A stretch of 38,981 bases of DNA from JANNWF01 sp052390415 (lineage in GTDB: Bacteria; Pseudomonadota; Gammaproteobacteria; Xanthomonadales; Xanthomonadaceae), in NCBI GenBank assembly GCA_052390415.1, contig JBQTGY010000141.1, positions 1 through 38,981 of the forward strand. Direction: 5' to 3'. Of the stretch, positions 1 through 8,330 are shown one piece after another. Each line of letters opens with the position of its first letter. Position 1 is the stretch's first letter. The notes under the pieces were generated by a model. That model did no database searches. It saw only the letters and a list, made by a program, of their open reading frames with translations, and was not told the origin of the DNA. A program made the position numbers and the translations under genes.

Positions 1-156
1 ACGAATGAAGCGGAAGTGGGATCGCGACGGGATGGGCGAGATGGACGCCGCTCCGGAGCGAGGCCAATAGCCAAAGCTATTGGCGGAGTGAGGAGCAAGT
101 CCAGCGCGGCCAGACCGGGCGAGCTACTTTCGATTTGTCCGTTACAGTCCACCAGG
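1..156 (+). repeat. MITE-like terminal-inverted-repeat element, copy 1 (left end cut by window edge)
   Basis: These 156 bases match 27508-27663 with one difference (G at 118, A at 27625). The complete copy at 27495-27662 shows that this one lacks its first 13 bases because the window begins inside it. The centre is a hairpin of two perfect 9-base arms (GCCAATAGC / GCTATTGGC) around CAAA. The right end, reading CGTTACAG then TCCACCAG, is the inverted partner of the left end seen in copy 2. There is no transposase gene, so any movement would have to be in trans. It lies 79 bases upstream of the start of the thioredoxin-like gene. The repeat itself is directly visible; the MITE label is inference. 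Confidence 0.85.
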
Positions 157-233
157 TCACCGCCAGGGATGCGGCTTGTACGCGCCGCAGTCTGTCTCCA
201 TATCGCGACCTTCTGCCACGTTTTGGACCATCG

Positions 234-1115
234 ATGAATTTGCCTGCCGCCAGCGTCAGCCCGCACAGTTTTGACGCCACCGCCGCCACCTTCGAGCATG
301 AGGTGATGGCGCGCTCCATGACCACGCCCGTACTCATCGACTTCTGGGCACCGTGGTGCGCGCCCTGCAAACAGTTGAAACCGGTGTTGGAAAAGCTGGC
401 CGACGAATTCAATGGCGGCTTCGTGTTGGCCAAGGTCAACAGCGACGACGAAGGCCAACTGGCGGCGATGTTCGGCATCCGTTCGTTGCCCACCGTGATG
501 CTGATGAAAGAGGGCCAGCCAGTCGACGGCTTCATGGGCGCGCAGCCGGAAGCGATCTTGCGCAAGTTCCTGGCCCAACACGGTATCGAAGTCGCGGCCA
601 ATGACGGCGCTCAGGATGAGCTGGGCGACACCGCACCCGCGCTCAGTCAGGATGAGCAGATCGCCCAACTGCGCGAACAGATCGCCGCCGATGCCGCGCA
701 GCCCGAATTGCGGCTTGATCTCGCCCTGGCCTTGGCGCAGATCGGCGAAACCGACGAGGCAGGCCAATTGTTGGATGCGCTGCCCGCCAAACTGGCCAGC
801 GATGATCGGGTAAAACGCGCCCGCGCCACCATGGGGTTTGCCAAATTGCTGCGCGACTCTCCGCCGCCGGCGCTGTTGGCTCAGCGCCTGCACAACGATC
901 AGAACGACCATCACGCGCGCCACTTGTTGGGTGTGCATGCGCTGGTAGCTGGCGATCCCGAAGCAGCGCTGGAATTGTTCATCGACTTGCTGCGGCGTGA
1001 TCGCACGTATGCCGACGGCATCGCCAAACGATGCCTGCTCGACGCCTTCGTAGTGATCGATGACGCTGATCTGGTCAGCCGTTATCGCCGCAAGATGGCC
1101 ACCCTGCTGTTCTGA
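234..1115 (+). CDS. ybbN: YbbN/CnoX-type thioredoxin-TPR co-chaperone
   Basis: The 293-residue protein has an N-terminal thioredoxin fold (about 8-115) with the active site WCAPC at 41-45 in the context FWAPWCAPCK. A cis-proline loop (RSLPTV) follows. The C-terminal half is helical and TPR-like (about 130-290). This is the YbbN/CnoX architecture: a cytoplasmic chaperedoxin that holds unfolding clients under oxidative stress and passes them to other chaperones. E. coli YbbN lacks the classical WCxPC pair, so the intact site here suggests real thiol-disulfide activity. I chose ATG 234 because the fold starts just after it. An in-frame TTG at 135 lies inside the repeat and would add an unrelated 33-residue tail. 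The stop overlaps the next start by one base (TGATG), implying translational coupling. No strong ribosome-binding site is visible. Confidence 0.88.
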   Translation: MNLPAASVSPHSFDATAATFEHEVMARSMTTPVLIDFWAPWCAPCKQLKPVLEKLADEFNGGFVLAKVNSDDEGQLAAMFGIRSLPTVMLMKEGQPVDGFMGAQPEAILRKFLAQHGIEVAANDGAQDELGDTAPALSQDEQIAQLREQIAADAAQPELRLDLALALAQIGETDEAGQLLDALPAKLASDDRVKRARATMGFAKLLRDSPPPALLAQRLHNDQNDHHARHLLGVHALVAGDPEAALELFIDLLRRDRTYADGIAKRCLLDAFVVIDDADLVSRYRRKMATLLF

Positions 1116-2458
1116 TGTCACACGCGCCGACGCCTTCGCGACGGCGCTCCGATGGGGAAGCCATTGCCGACGCCTTGGCCTACCCATTTGCCAGCGACGC
1201 GTTGATCACCAATCTGGCACTGACGCTGTCGCAACTCGTGGTGGGCTACGTGCCACTGCTGGGATTGTTCCTGCAGTTGCTCGTGTGGATGTCGGCGTAT
1301 CGCTACGCGCTGGAAGTGATGACCGCCAGCGGGCAAGGCCGCCAGGACCCTCCACAAGGATCGCAACTCACCGATAGCCGCACCCAGCGCAGTCATCTGT
1401 GGATACACGCCTTGGTGATTATTGCGCTGGTATTCGCTGCTCACCTGCTTGGCGCATGGCCCGCCGTGTTGCTGTTGATCGGCGTTTCGCTGGCGCTGCC
1501 CGGCGCGCTGTTGGCGCTGGCGGCGGCGCAGAACCTGCTGGCGGCGTTCAATCCCGCCGCCTGGTGGGCGGTGCTGCGTATCGTCGGACCCGGCTACTTG
1601 CTGCTGTCGTTGGCGATTGGTTTGACCTTGGCTTTGCAACTGGCGGGCGACCGCATCTTTGGCGAGTTGAAGCCCACCGTACTGGGCAATCTGCTGTATT
1701 ACTTCTGTGTGCACGCGGCGTTGTTTGCGTCTTTTCGCCTGGTTGGAACACGGCTGCACGCACATGCCGATGCCTTGGGATTGGAGCAGGCGAGCGTGAC
1801 TCGGCCGATCCTGGCGCGTGAGCGCGAACAGCAGCAAGTGGCGCGTGAAGCCTTCGCGGCCGGAAACATCGAAGACCCGGCAGCCAAAGCCGCCGCCCTC
1901 GATCCGATCCTGCGTCGCGGCGGTGCCAGCGAGGAACTGCATCGCGAATATCGCCGCTGTCTGCGCGCCGCTGGCAATCTTGCCGGCCTGCGCAAACACG
2001 CCGAAGTGCATATCTGCGAATTGCTGGTGCTGAAGCAAACCCAATCAGCGCTGGTCTTGGCAACCGAAGCCTTCGCCGATCACCCGGATCTGTTCCTGCC
2101 GGATGCGGATTCGACGCGTGCGTTGCAGGATGCCGCCTTGGCCGCCGGTCAACTGCGTTTGGCTGCGGGCATGGTCAGCAACTATCGACGTGAGTTTCCG
2201 CGACGACGCGATGGGTTGCCATTGGCGATTCGCGCAGCCGTGATTTTGGCCGACAGACTTGGCGATCCCGCTGCAGCGGAGGCCTTGTTGGTTGCAGCTG
2301 CCGCTCACCCAGACAAACTCGACCACGCGAGTGAGATTGAGCGTTTGCTCCTGCGACTGCGTGCGGGCATTGCGCTCTCACCAAATGGTGATGCAAACCC
2401 TTCTCCCCTCGGGAGAAGGTGGCGCGAAGCGCCGGATGAGGGTTCGAGTTCAACTTGA
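1115..2458 (+). CDS. Membrane protein with C-terminal helical-repeat domain, tail derived from repeat DNA
   Basis: The 447-residue protein has no firm family assignment. Residues about 25-70 and 90-220 hold five or six hydrophobic segments rich in Leu, Ala and Val, including a YVPLLGLFLQLLVW-type helix followed by the short motif YRYAL. This loosely resembles DUF4013-like integral membrane proteins. From about 225 on the protein is soluble and alpha-helical, resembling TPR repeats. Its start overlaps the thioredoxin-like stop, so the two are probably co-translated and may act together at the membrane, which is inference. The last 20 or so residues (from about NPSPLGRR) are encoded by the left arm of the palindromic repeat at 2399-2541. 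The native C-terminus has therefore probably been replaced, and the gene may be slightly truncated. Confidence 0.7.
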   Translation: MSHAPTPSRRRSDGEAIADALAYPFASDALITNLALTLSQLVVGYVPLLGLFLQLLVWMSAYRYALEVMTASGQGRQDPPQGSQLTDSRTQRSHLWIHALVIIALVFAAHLLGAWPAVLLLIGVSLALPGALLALAAAQNLLAAFNPAAWWAVLRIVGPGYLLLSLAIGLTLALQLAGDRIFGELKPTVLGNLLYYFCVHAALFASFRLVGTRLHAHADALGLEQASVTRPILAREREQQQVAREAFAAGNIEDPAAKAAALDPILRRGGASEELHREYRRCLRAAGNLAGLRKHAEVHICELLVLKQTQSALVLATEAFADHPDLFLPDADSTRALQDAALAAGQLRLAAGMVSNYRREFPRRRDGLPLAIRAAVILADRLGDPAAAEALLVAAAAHPDKLDHASEIERLLLRLRAGIALSPNGDANPSPLGRRWREAPDEGSSST

Positions 2459-2541
2459 CGTGATACGACGGTCGCGTACCCTCATCCGCCTTCCGGGCAC
2501 CCTCAGTCGCAAGCCTCAACTTCGATCCCGGAGGGAGAAGG
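2399..2541. repeat. Long inverted-repeat element of the CCTTCTCCC type
   Basis: The left arm (2399-2443) and right arm (2478-2541) are inverted copies. Both run from CCTTCTCCC at the outer end to GGATGAGGGT at the inner end; the right arm carries about 20 extra bases. The left arm also folds alone, as CCTTCTCCC and GGGAGAAGG flank CTC. Repeats of this look are common between genes in Lysobacterales and other proteobacteria. Here the element overlaps the last 60 bases of the upstream coding region. It ends with GGAGGGAGAAGG, 17 bases before the next ATG. Confidence 0.8.
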
Positions 2542-2558
2542 ATTACTTCGAATTCACC

Positions 2559-3008
2559 ATGTCCCCCCGCAAACTTCGCCTTCTCTTCAACTTCTGGCCA
2601 CCCTTCCTGTTCGCCGGCATCCGCATCGAAGCGGTGACCGACGACTGGCGCTACGCACGGGCGCGGCTGAAGCTGCGTTGGTACAACCGCAATTACGTCG
2701 GCACCGCGTTTGGCGGCAGCTTGTTTGCGCTCACTGACCCGTTCTGGATGATTCTGCTGATGGAATCACTGGGTCGCGATTACGTGGTCTGGGACAAGGC
2801 GGCACAGATCGAGTTCGTCGCACCTGGCCGTAGCGATGTGATCGCCGAATTTCGTGTGGAAGAAAGCGTGCTCGATGAGTTGCGCGCCGCCAGCGCCGAC
2901 GGCAGCAAGGTGCTGCGCTGGTTCACTACCGAAGTTCGCAGCCTCGACGGCGAACTGGTCGCCCGCGTGCGCAAGCAAATTTACCTTCGTCGCAAGAAAC
3001 CGGCGTAG
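2559..3008 (+). CDS. DUF4442 hotdog-fold (thioesterase-like) protein
   Basis: The 149-residue protein resembles DUF4442 members, which have the hotdog fold of acyl-CoA thioesterases. Supporting features are an N-terminal LLFNFWPPFLFAGIRI segment, the stretch LRWYNRNYVGTAFGG and later MESLG plus an IEFVAPG strand. Substrate and reaction are unknown; a role in acyl-thioester turnover is inference from the fold. I chose ATG 2559 because the family similarity starts there. The frame is open further upstream, but only through the repeat element. A purine-rich GGAGGGAGAAGG ends 17 bases before the ATG. It belongs to the repeat and is rather far for an ideal ribosome-binding site. The protein ends in a basic tail (RRKKPA). 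Confidence 0.8.
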   Translation: MSPRKLRLLFNFWPPFLFAGIRIEAVTDDWRYARARLKLRWYNRNYVGTAFGGSLFALTDPFWMILLMESLGRDYVVWDKAAQIEFVAPGRSDVIAEFRVEESVLDELRAASADGSKVLRWFTTEVRSLDGELVARVRKQIYLRRKKPA

Positions 3009-3049
3009 CGTACGCGCCATGGACGTGTCATCTCAGGGTCGGTTTTCGC

Positions 3050-4669
3050 ATGGTGTTGCGAATGCCCGTTAAGCCGCCGCCACCGCCCAGTCGCTATCGT
3101 CGACGGGTGATGCTGTGGGGCGCGACCATCGGCGTGCTCGGCACCGCCTTGCTGGTGACCGCCTTGCTGACGATGTTGTGGCTGGAATCCTTTTCCACCG
3201 AGAGCGAGCGCGCCGACAATCTGGCCGACTCCCTCGGCGAGCGCACCGAAGCCATCCTGATTGATACGCGCGAGCTGCTGGCACGACTGGATCAGTTGCC
3301 ACCTCCCACCTGCTCGCCTGCGCACTTGCAAGCCATGCAGGAAGCGGCGGTCACCCGCCCCCACTTGCGCGCGCTCGGCCACTGGCGGGCCAGCGAGCGC
3401 GTCTGCGGCGTGGGCTTTGTGGCCAGCGACGGCCTGCGGCCTCCGAAAGCAGACCGCATCTACGATTCCGGCGTCATCGCCTGGTGGCCGGGGCCGCATA
3501 CCGAAGTCGGCGGCGTACCTTTGTTCCTGATGCGTTTTGGACAGCATGACGCGGCCATCGACCCGCGCATGTTGATCGACGCCGCCACCCTGCAGGATCG
3601 CCAGGCCGCGTTGTGGGTCGAAGGCTTGCGAATGGTGACGGTGCCCTCCGGCGCAGAGCTGCCAGACCCGAAGACCTTGCCGCAAGGTTTGATCGTCGAC
3701 CCTGAGCGCAAGCGCTTGTTGTCGCGGTTTTCACACAACGCGGTGTTTCCGATCGATGTGGTCGCGGTGGAACCGTTGGCGCAGTTCTGGTCGCGGCAAC
3801 GTTCCTTGCTGGCGGTTGGCTGCGGTTTGGCACTGGTGATGCTGGTCGGCTGGTTGGTCATGTTGCAGCGCCTGTTGAGCCGGCAACTGAGTCCAGAAAC
3901 CGCGCTCAGACGCGCGCTGCGCGATGGCCGCATCGTCGCCCACTATCAACCGGTGATCGAATTCGCCAGCGGGCGCTGTGTCGGCGCCGAGGCGCTGGCG
4001 CGCTGGGAACATGAGGATGGCCACCTGATTGCGCCGGATGCGTTTCTGCCATTGGCAGAGCATTGCGGGCTGACAGCGGCGATCACCCGGGCCATGCTCG
4101 AAGCCGTGCTGGATGATCTGCCACGACTGCTTGCGCTTGCACCCACGACCACCATCAATCTCAATCTCGCGGCATCGGATCTTGAGAATGACGTCTTCGG
4201 CAGCGTGCTTTCCGAAGGCTTGCGAAAAACCGGATTGCCGTCGTCAGCAATCAAGCTGGAGATCACCGAGCGTGGCCTGGTGAACAGCGATGTCGCCCGC
4301 GGCCTGATCCGACGCTTTCGCAGCAACGGCCATCAAGTGGCGGTGGACGACTTCGGCACCGGCTATTCCAGCCTGTCCTATCTGCAATCCTTCGAGCTGG
4401 ACATTCTGAAAATAGACAAGGCCTTCGTCGATGCCATCGGCACCGAAGCCGCCACCAGCCAAGTCATCAGCCACGTCATCGACATGGCGCACGCCCTGGG
4501 GCTGGACCTGGTCGCCGAGGGCGTCGAAACCAACGAACAAGCGACCTGGTTGACCGAGCATGGCGTGGCTTACGGCCAAGGCTACCTGTTCAGCCGCGCG
4601 CTGACCGCCGACGCATTTCACGAATACCTGCGAGCCCATGCACAGGCCACGCCAAGCAGCGTCACGTAA
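3050..4669 (+). CDS. CSS-motif EAL-domain cyclic-di-GMP phosphodiesterase
   Basis: The 539-residue inner-membrane protein starts with a basic, proline-rich stretch and a first membrane helix (about 25-48). A periplasmic domain follows with the CSS-type motif TCSPAHL at C88 and a second cysteine at C119. A second helix lies near 260-280. The cytoplasmic EAL domain (about 290-530) keeps the family's catalytic signatures: EALARWE (E314), INLNLA, EITERG, VDDFGTGYSSL, KIDKAFV and VAEGVETNEQ. Active hydrolysis of cyclic-di-GMP is therefore expected. In characterised CSS phosphodiesterases the periplasmic cysteines sense redox state through the Dsb system; a dsbA gene lies at 32076. ATG 3050 is used; ATG 3062 is an in-frame alternative. 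The gene appears to be monocistronic. Confidence 0.92.
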   Translation: MVLRMPVKPPPPPSRYRRRVMLWGATIGVLGTALLVTALLTMLWLESFSTESERADNLADSLGERTEAILIDTRELLARLDQLPPPTCSPAHLQAMQEAAVTRPHLRALGHWRASERVCGVGFVASDGLRPPKADRIYDSGVIAWWPGPHTEVGGVPLFLMRFGQHDAAIDPRMLIDAATLQDRQAALWVEGLRMVTVPSGAELPDPKTLPQGLIVDPERKRLLSRFSHNAVFPIDVVAVEPLAQFWSRQRSLLAVGCGLALVMLVGWLVMLQRLLSRQLSPETALRRALRDGRIVAHYQPVIEFASGRCVGAEALARWEHEDGHLIAPDAFLPLAEHCGLTAAITRAMLEAVLDDLPRLLALAPTTTINLNLAASDLENDVFGSVLSEGLRKTGLPSSAIKLEITERGLVNSDVARGLIRRFRSNGHQVAVDDFGTGYSSLSYLQSFELDILKIDKAFVDAIGTEAATSQVISHVIDMAHALGLDLVAEGVETNEQATWLTEHGVAYGQGYLFSRALTADAFHEYLRAHAQATPSSVT

Positions 4670-4688
4670 CAGCAGAAAAATGCACCCA

Positions 4689-4725
4689 TTGCAAGGCGCT
4701 CCCACATTCAGTCAAGCGCCTGCAA
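4689..4725 (+). terminator. Possible transcription terminator hairpin after the EAL gene
   Basis: An inverted repeat pairs TTGCAAGGCGCT (4689-4700) with AGCGCCTGCAA (4715-4725), with one bulged base and a 14-base loop, 20 bases after the EAL stop codon. There is no U-tract behind it, so intrinsic termination is doubtful. Confidence 0.3.
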
Positions 4726-4852
4726 GCCGCAGCCAAGGCGGGTGCTTGCCGACGCCCGCGGGCCACTGACACCAAAACTCACCAATTCGCTGAGCAATAC
4801 TCGACCTGCCATGCGGCACACTCACAATTCCTCGGTGCGGCGGTGTGCGCGA

Positions 4853-5572
4853 ATGACCCAGAATTTGGACGCCTGCAAACGCGTGATGCCGGTGCTGCTG
4901 CTGGCCATCCTGCTGGCCAGCTGCGCGACCACGAAGCCAGGCACCGACGCCACCGGCGGCGGCGAGCCAGCGGACACAGCCACCCCCTCAGCAGGCCCGA
5001 TCACGCCCGCCGCGGTGCCGCCAGTTGCCCCGGTCAACCCGATGTTGGTAGCCAGCACCGACTATTCCACCGCGCGTGAACAACGTCGTCTGGCCTTGAG
5101 CAAGAGCAGCAACGCCTTGCCCGCCGGCGAGCAGGGGTATTACCTCGACGTGCTCTACGCGCAGCTGCGACAGGTGCTGGGTGTGCACGCAGAAGTCGAA
5201 CGCAGCGAAGGTTCCATTCGCGTCGTCCTGCCGCCAACCGTGACCTTCGAAGTAGCCAGCGCGACCTTGGCGCCGGATGCCAAGACCGCATTGAGCGCAA
5301 TTCTCAGCCCACTGCGCGACTACCAGTCATTGCTGATCTCCGTACACGGCCATACCGATTCCAGCGGCCCAGCCGAAGTCAACCAACGCCTGTCCGCACA
5401 ACGCGCCCTGACCGTCGCCGAGCAACTGCGCGCCCTGAACTTCCCCGCCAATCAATTGATGGCCATCGGCCACGGCGCCAGCCAACCCAGCGCCGACAAT
5501 TCCACCGCCGAAGGAAGGCAGATCAATCGCCGGGTCGAGCTGTTGCTGGAGGCGATTGGAGGCGGTGAGTAG
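4853..5572 (+). CDS. OmpA-family outer-membrane lipoprotein
   Basis: The 239-residue protein begins with a lipoprotein signal (VMPVLLLAILLASC), putting the lipidated cysteine at C24. A Thr/Pro/Ala-rich linker runs to about 65, then a short helical stretch. The C-terminal OmpA peptidoglycan-binding domain (about 120-238) includes VTFEVASATL, the ligand-binding loop GHTDSSG and the helix with GRQINRRVEL, which provide the Asp and Arg that hold diaminopimelate. It is expected to tether the outer membrane to peptidoglycan, as Pal and YiaD-like proteins do. There are no tol genes nearby, so it is unlikely to be the Pal of the Tol system. ATG 4853 was chosen because it gives a proper lipoprotein signal; longer in-frame versions would add a charged tail. 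Confidence 0.9.
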   Translation: MTQNLDACKRVMPVLLLAILLASCATTKPGTDATGGGEPADTATPSAGPITPAAVPPVAPVNPMLVASTDYSTAREQRRLALSKSSNALPAGEQGYYLDVLYAQLRQVLGVHAEVERSEGSIRVVLPPTVTFEVASATLAPDAKTALSAILSPLRDYQSLLISVHGHTDSSGPAEVNQRLSAQRALTVAEQLRALNFPANQLMAIGHGASQPSADNSTAEGRQINRRVELLLEAIGGGE

Positions 5573-5799
5573 GCAACACGCCCACGCGACGCGTTGAAGC
5601 GTCGGCGCAACAGAGACCGCAATCGCGGACACACACATCGACGTGGCCGCGAACGAAGGCAGACGTCATGCACGAAATCCTGCCCAGCCATAACTTCTTC
5701 GCCCTGGAGTTGGAGCTCGACAGAACACTGAGAGCCAAGTACGCCGTGGATCACGCGGTTGTGAAGCTCCAAGAAGAATCTGTGGCCCGCCTGCACCCA

Positions 5800-8196
5800 T
5801 CAGGACCCCTGGTTCAAGATCTGCGTGGGTTGCAGATGCGCGACGCGCCAGGCTGGCAGCAAGCCACCTGCCAGCGCGAGCACCAGCACCACGGCGGCGG
5901 CAACGCACATGGCGGTCGTTGTTCCTTGCGCTGGCAGCAGGCGTCCGGCTTCGGGAACCAAGCGCACCGCGATCACCAGCACTGCCCCGAGCATGCCGCC
6001 GGCGAGGGCCAGCGCCACGCTGTCGGCGAATGCGGCACCAACGACGCGCGCGCGACTCGCGCCGAGACAAATCCGGATGCCAACTGCACGACGCTGCCGC
6101 TCATGCCGATACAACTGCAGCGCGCCGACGCCCAGCAAGGCCAGCAGCAACGCCATGGCGGTCAACAGGCGCAATAGACGCGTCGCCAGGCGCGCTTGGC
6201 TACTTGACTCGTTGACAAGATGCTCCAGGCTTCGCGGCGTATCCACCGAGAGCAGGGGCATGCCTCGCCGCAGCGCCTCGCGCAAGCGTTCGAGGTCGGT
6301 GGAGGCGTCGAAGCGCCCCTTCCAGACCAGCTGCCCGTTCCGCATTGGCGCGATGTTCGCGAACTGCGCAGCGGCAACGATCAGCGAGGGAGCTTGCCCA
6401 TCCTCGAATGCGCGCCAACGCACGGGCTCGACGATTCCGACGATCGTCCATTCGATCGAGGGATCGATTTGCAGGCGTATGCGCGCGCCGATCGGTTCCC
6501 GGTCCGCCAGCCATTGCTGCGTGAATTGGCGATCCACCACAACGGCGGGGGTCGCTTGCAGGTGGTCCGTCGCATCAATGAACCGGCCGCGCAGCAAGCG
6601 CAGCCCGAGGGCTTCGGCTGCGGGCCCCACGACCAGTCGCGCGTCCACCGGCAGAGCGGTTTCGCCGCCCAAGCCGACACTGGACGGCAGCAGCCCCACC
6701 GACGATGCGCCGCGCAACAAGGGGAGACGGCTCACTACCGCAACGGAGTCGAACCCCGGCATCCGCTCGACCTCGCCGAGCGCGGCCTCGAAGCCGGCCA
6801 CCGTAGCAGCGTGGTCCAGCTCTGGCACACCCAGGGCCGCGCTGAATCGATCTTGACTGGTAAAGCCCAGATCGATCCGCTGCAGATCGGCGAGCGCAGC
6901 ACTGGCCAGCACCAGGGTTCCTATCGTCCCAAAGCACATGGCCAACTGCAGTGCCACGATCAGGCCGGCACCGCGGACCACACCGCGGTCCGCCGACATC
7001 GCGCGGGTGCCGCCGTAACCCGGCGCTCCGAGGGCGACCCGGCGTTGCATGATTGCCACGGGCGCCAGTTGTGCGGCGAACAGAAGCAGGGCTCCCAGCG
7101 CGCAGCCGACGATGACCCCGGTGTCGACACTGGCGCGCAGCGCGGTGAACACTTCAGCGTCGGAGGCTTCAGCCGCGCGCACGATCACCCAGGCCAGCAG
7201 CGATCCAGCCAGCAACGCGGCGCAAGCCTGCAGGAACTGGGATCGTATCGTTTCTGATAACAGCCGGCGGTGACTGGCTCCGAGCGCGACACGCGTGACG
7301 GTTTCCCCGCGCCGCGCCAGTTCGCGCGCCGCGGCAAGCGCCGCTGCGTTGCCGGCGACGGCCACCAGGACGAGCGTTGCGACGATGGCGAATACCACGA
7401 TGATGGGGCGGTGCGGCGCCAGCAGATCTTGCGCGGCCGGCAGGGGATCAATGCGCAGGCCAGCATGCGACTGCGGGAATTCCGCGGCCAGCTTGCTCAC
7501 CCGCGCATCGATCTGCTGGCGAACCGCATCCAGCGAGCCGCCTGCACGTAACAGCCCCCATGGGGTGGTGAACGCATAGTCCCGTCGCGCCTCGTTTCCG
7601 ACCGGAGCCAGGGCCATCCAAAGGTCGACGTCGGGCGTCGGGAAGCGCACCCCAGGCGGGAGAATTCCAACCACCTCCACGGCGCGGCCACCGATGCGCA
7701 AATTCAATCGCTCAAGCGGCTGGGCGCCCAGTTCGCCGCGCCAAAGGCGATCGCTGAGGACGACCTGATCCGCCGGTTGGCCGAATCCGACGTCGAATCC
7801 CGTGCCACGATGCCAAGAGACGCCGAGTACGCTCGCGATATTCGGAGTGACGCGTGCCCCCGCGATCCGTTGCGGCGACCCCTCGCCCGCCTGCAGCGTC
7901 ACCGTAGCGGCGCGGGTGAGTGCAAGGTCCTCGAACGCGGATACGTCGCGGCGCAGATCCTCGAAGTCCGGATAGCTCAGTGGCAGTCGATTGGCTTGCG
8001 GCGTGCTGCCGCGCAACACGACCAGACGATCCCAATTGGCAAACGGAGGAGACTGCGCCAGCGTGCCGCGGTAAAGCGCCAGCATGGCCCCCAGCGCGCC
8101 GATTCCCAGCGTCAGCAAAAGCATGCTCGCGGCGACATACAACGGATCGCCGCGCGCGACGCGGGTGAGTGAAGGAACGAGCAAAGGCACGCGCAT
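5800..8196 (-). CDS. Duplicated orphan ABC permease (ADOP/MacB-FtsX family)
   Basis: The 798-residue inner-membrane protein consists of two MacB/FtsX-like halves. Each has an N-terminal membrane helix, a periplasmic MacB_PCD-type domain and a block of three helices. Visible landmarks are the first helix (LLLTLGIGALGAM), the first permease block (about 255-370, with ARELARRGETVTRVALGAS), a second copy from about 400, and the C-terminal block with RRAVGIRICLGASRARV and LLPAWRVAHLQP. The family is called the acidobacterial duplicated orphan permeases because no ATPase gene is adjacent, and that holds here. Function is unknown; export or lipoprotein handling is inference. ATG 8196 was chosen because the hydrophobic pattern begins there. 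The frame stays open to 8391 but only by entering the divergent LysR gene. GTG 8208 is possible, and neither start has a clear ribosome-binding site. Confidence 0.85.
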   Translation of the reverse strand: MRVPLLVPSLTRVARGDPLYVAASMLLLTLGIGALGAMLALYRGTLAQSPPFANWDRLVVLRGSTPQANRLPLSYPDFEDLRRDVSAFEDLALTRAATVTLQAGEGSPQRIAGARVTPNIASVLGVSWHRGTGFDVGFGQPADQVVLSDRLWRGELGAQPLERLNLRIGGRAVEVVGILPPGVRFPTPDVDLWMALAPVGNEARRDYAFTTPWGLLRAGGSLDAVRQQIDARVSKLAAEFPQSHAGLRIDPLPAAQDLLAPHRPIIVVFAIVATLVLVAVAGNAAALAAARELARRGETVTRVALGASHRRLLSETIRSQFLQACAALLAGSLLAWVIVRAAEASDAEVFTALRASVDTGVIVGCALGALLLFAAQLAPVAIMQRRVALGAPGYGGTRAMSADRGVVRGAGLIVALQLAMCFGTIGTLVLASAALADLQRIDLGFTSQDRFSAALGVPELDHAATVAGFEAALGEVERMPGFDSVAVVSRLPLLRGASSVGLLPSSVGLGGETALPVDARLVVGPAAEALGLRLLRGRFIDATDHLQATPAVVVDRQFTQQWLADREPIGARIRLQIDPSIEWTIVGIVEPVRWRAFEDGQAPSLIVAAAQFANIAPMRNGQLVWKGRFDASTDLERLREALRRGMPLLSVDTPRSLEHLVNESSSQARLATRLLRLLTAMALLLALLGVGALQLYRHERQRRAVGIRICLGASRARVVGAAFADSVALALAGGMLGAVLVIAVRLVPEAGRLLPAQGTTTAMCVAAAVVLVLALAGGLLPAWRVAHLQPTQILNQGS

Positions 8197-8266
8197 GAGC
8201 AGATCCACAACTGCGATGAGCGAGCCTAGGCCTGGGCCCTGCCCAGCCACCAGCGACAAATTCGCG

Positions 8267-8297
8267 CGCGTGCTGTGAGCAGAAATCACAGCTCGCG
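8267..8297. promoter_or_regulatory. Inverted repeat in the divergent permease/LysR promoter, candidate operator
   Basis: CGCGTGCTGTGA (8267-8278) and TCACAGCTCGCG (8286-8297) are inverted copies with one mismatch, separated by seven bases. The dyad lies between the permease start (8196) and the LysR start (8331). LysR-type regulators commonly bind such a site next to their own gene and control the divergent neighbour. The TGTGA / TCACA core also recalls CRP/Clp sites, but the spacing is one base too long for the usual form. Confidence 0.55.
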
Positions 8298-8330
8298 TAC
8301 CATGGGTGCTCCGGCTGGATCTCGTCCCGC

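Noticed and set aside
135..233. TTG 135 as the start of the thioredoxin-like gene
   Set aside because: The codon and first residues lie inside the MITE-like repeat; the thioredoxin fold begins after ATG 234.
5668..7257. Plus-strand frames at 5668-6177, 5825-6856 and 6220-7257
   Set aside because: They are antisense to the permease gene and show shadow-type composition; the part before 5800 matches nothing I recognise.
8274..8290. CRP/Clp site TGTGA-N7-TCACA
   Set aside because: The spacing is seven rather than the usual six, and the longer 12-base symmetry fits a LysR-type dyad better; left as an alternative only.
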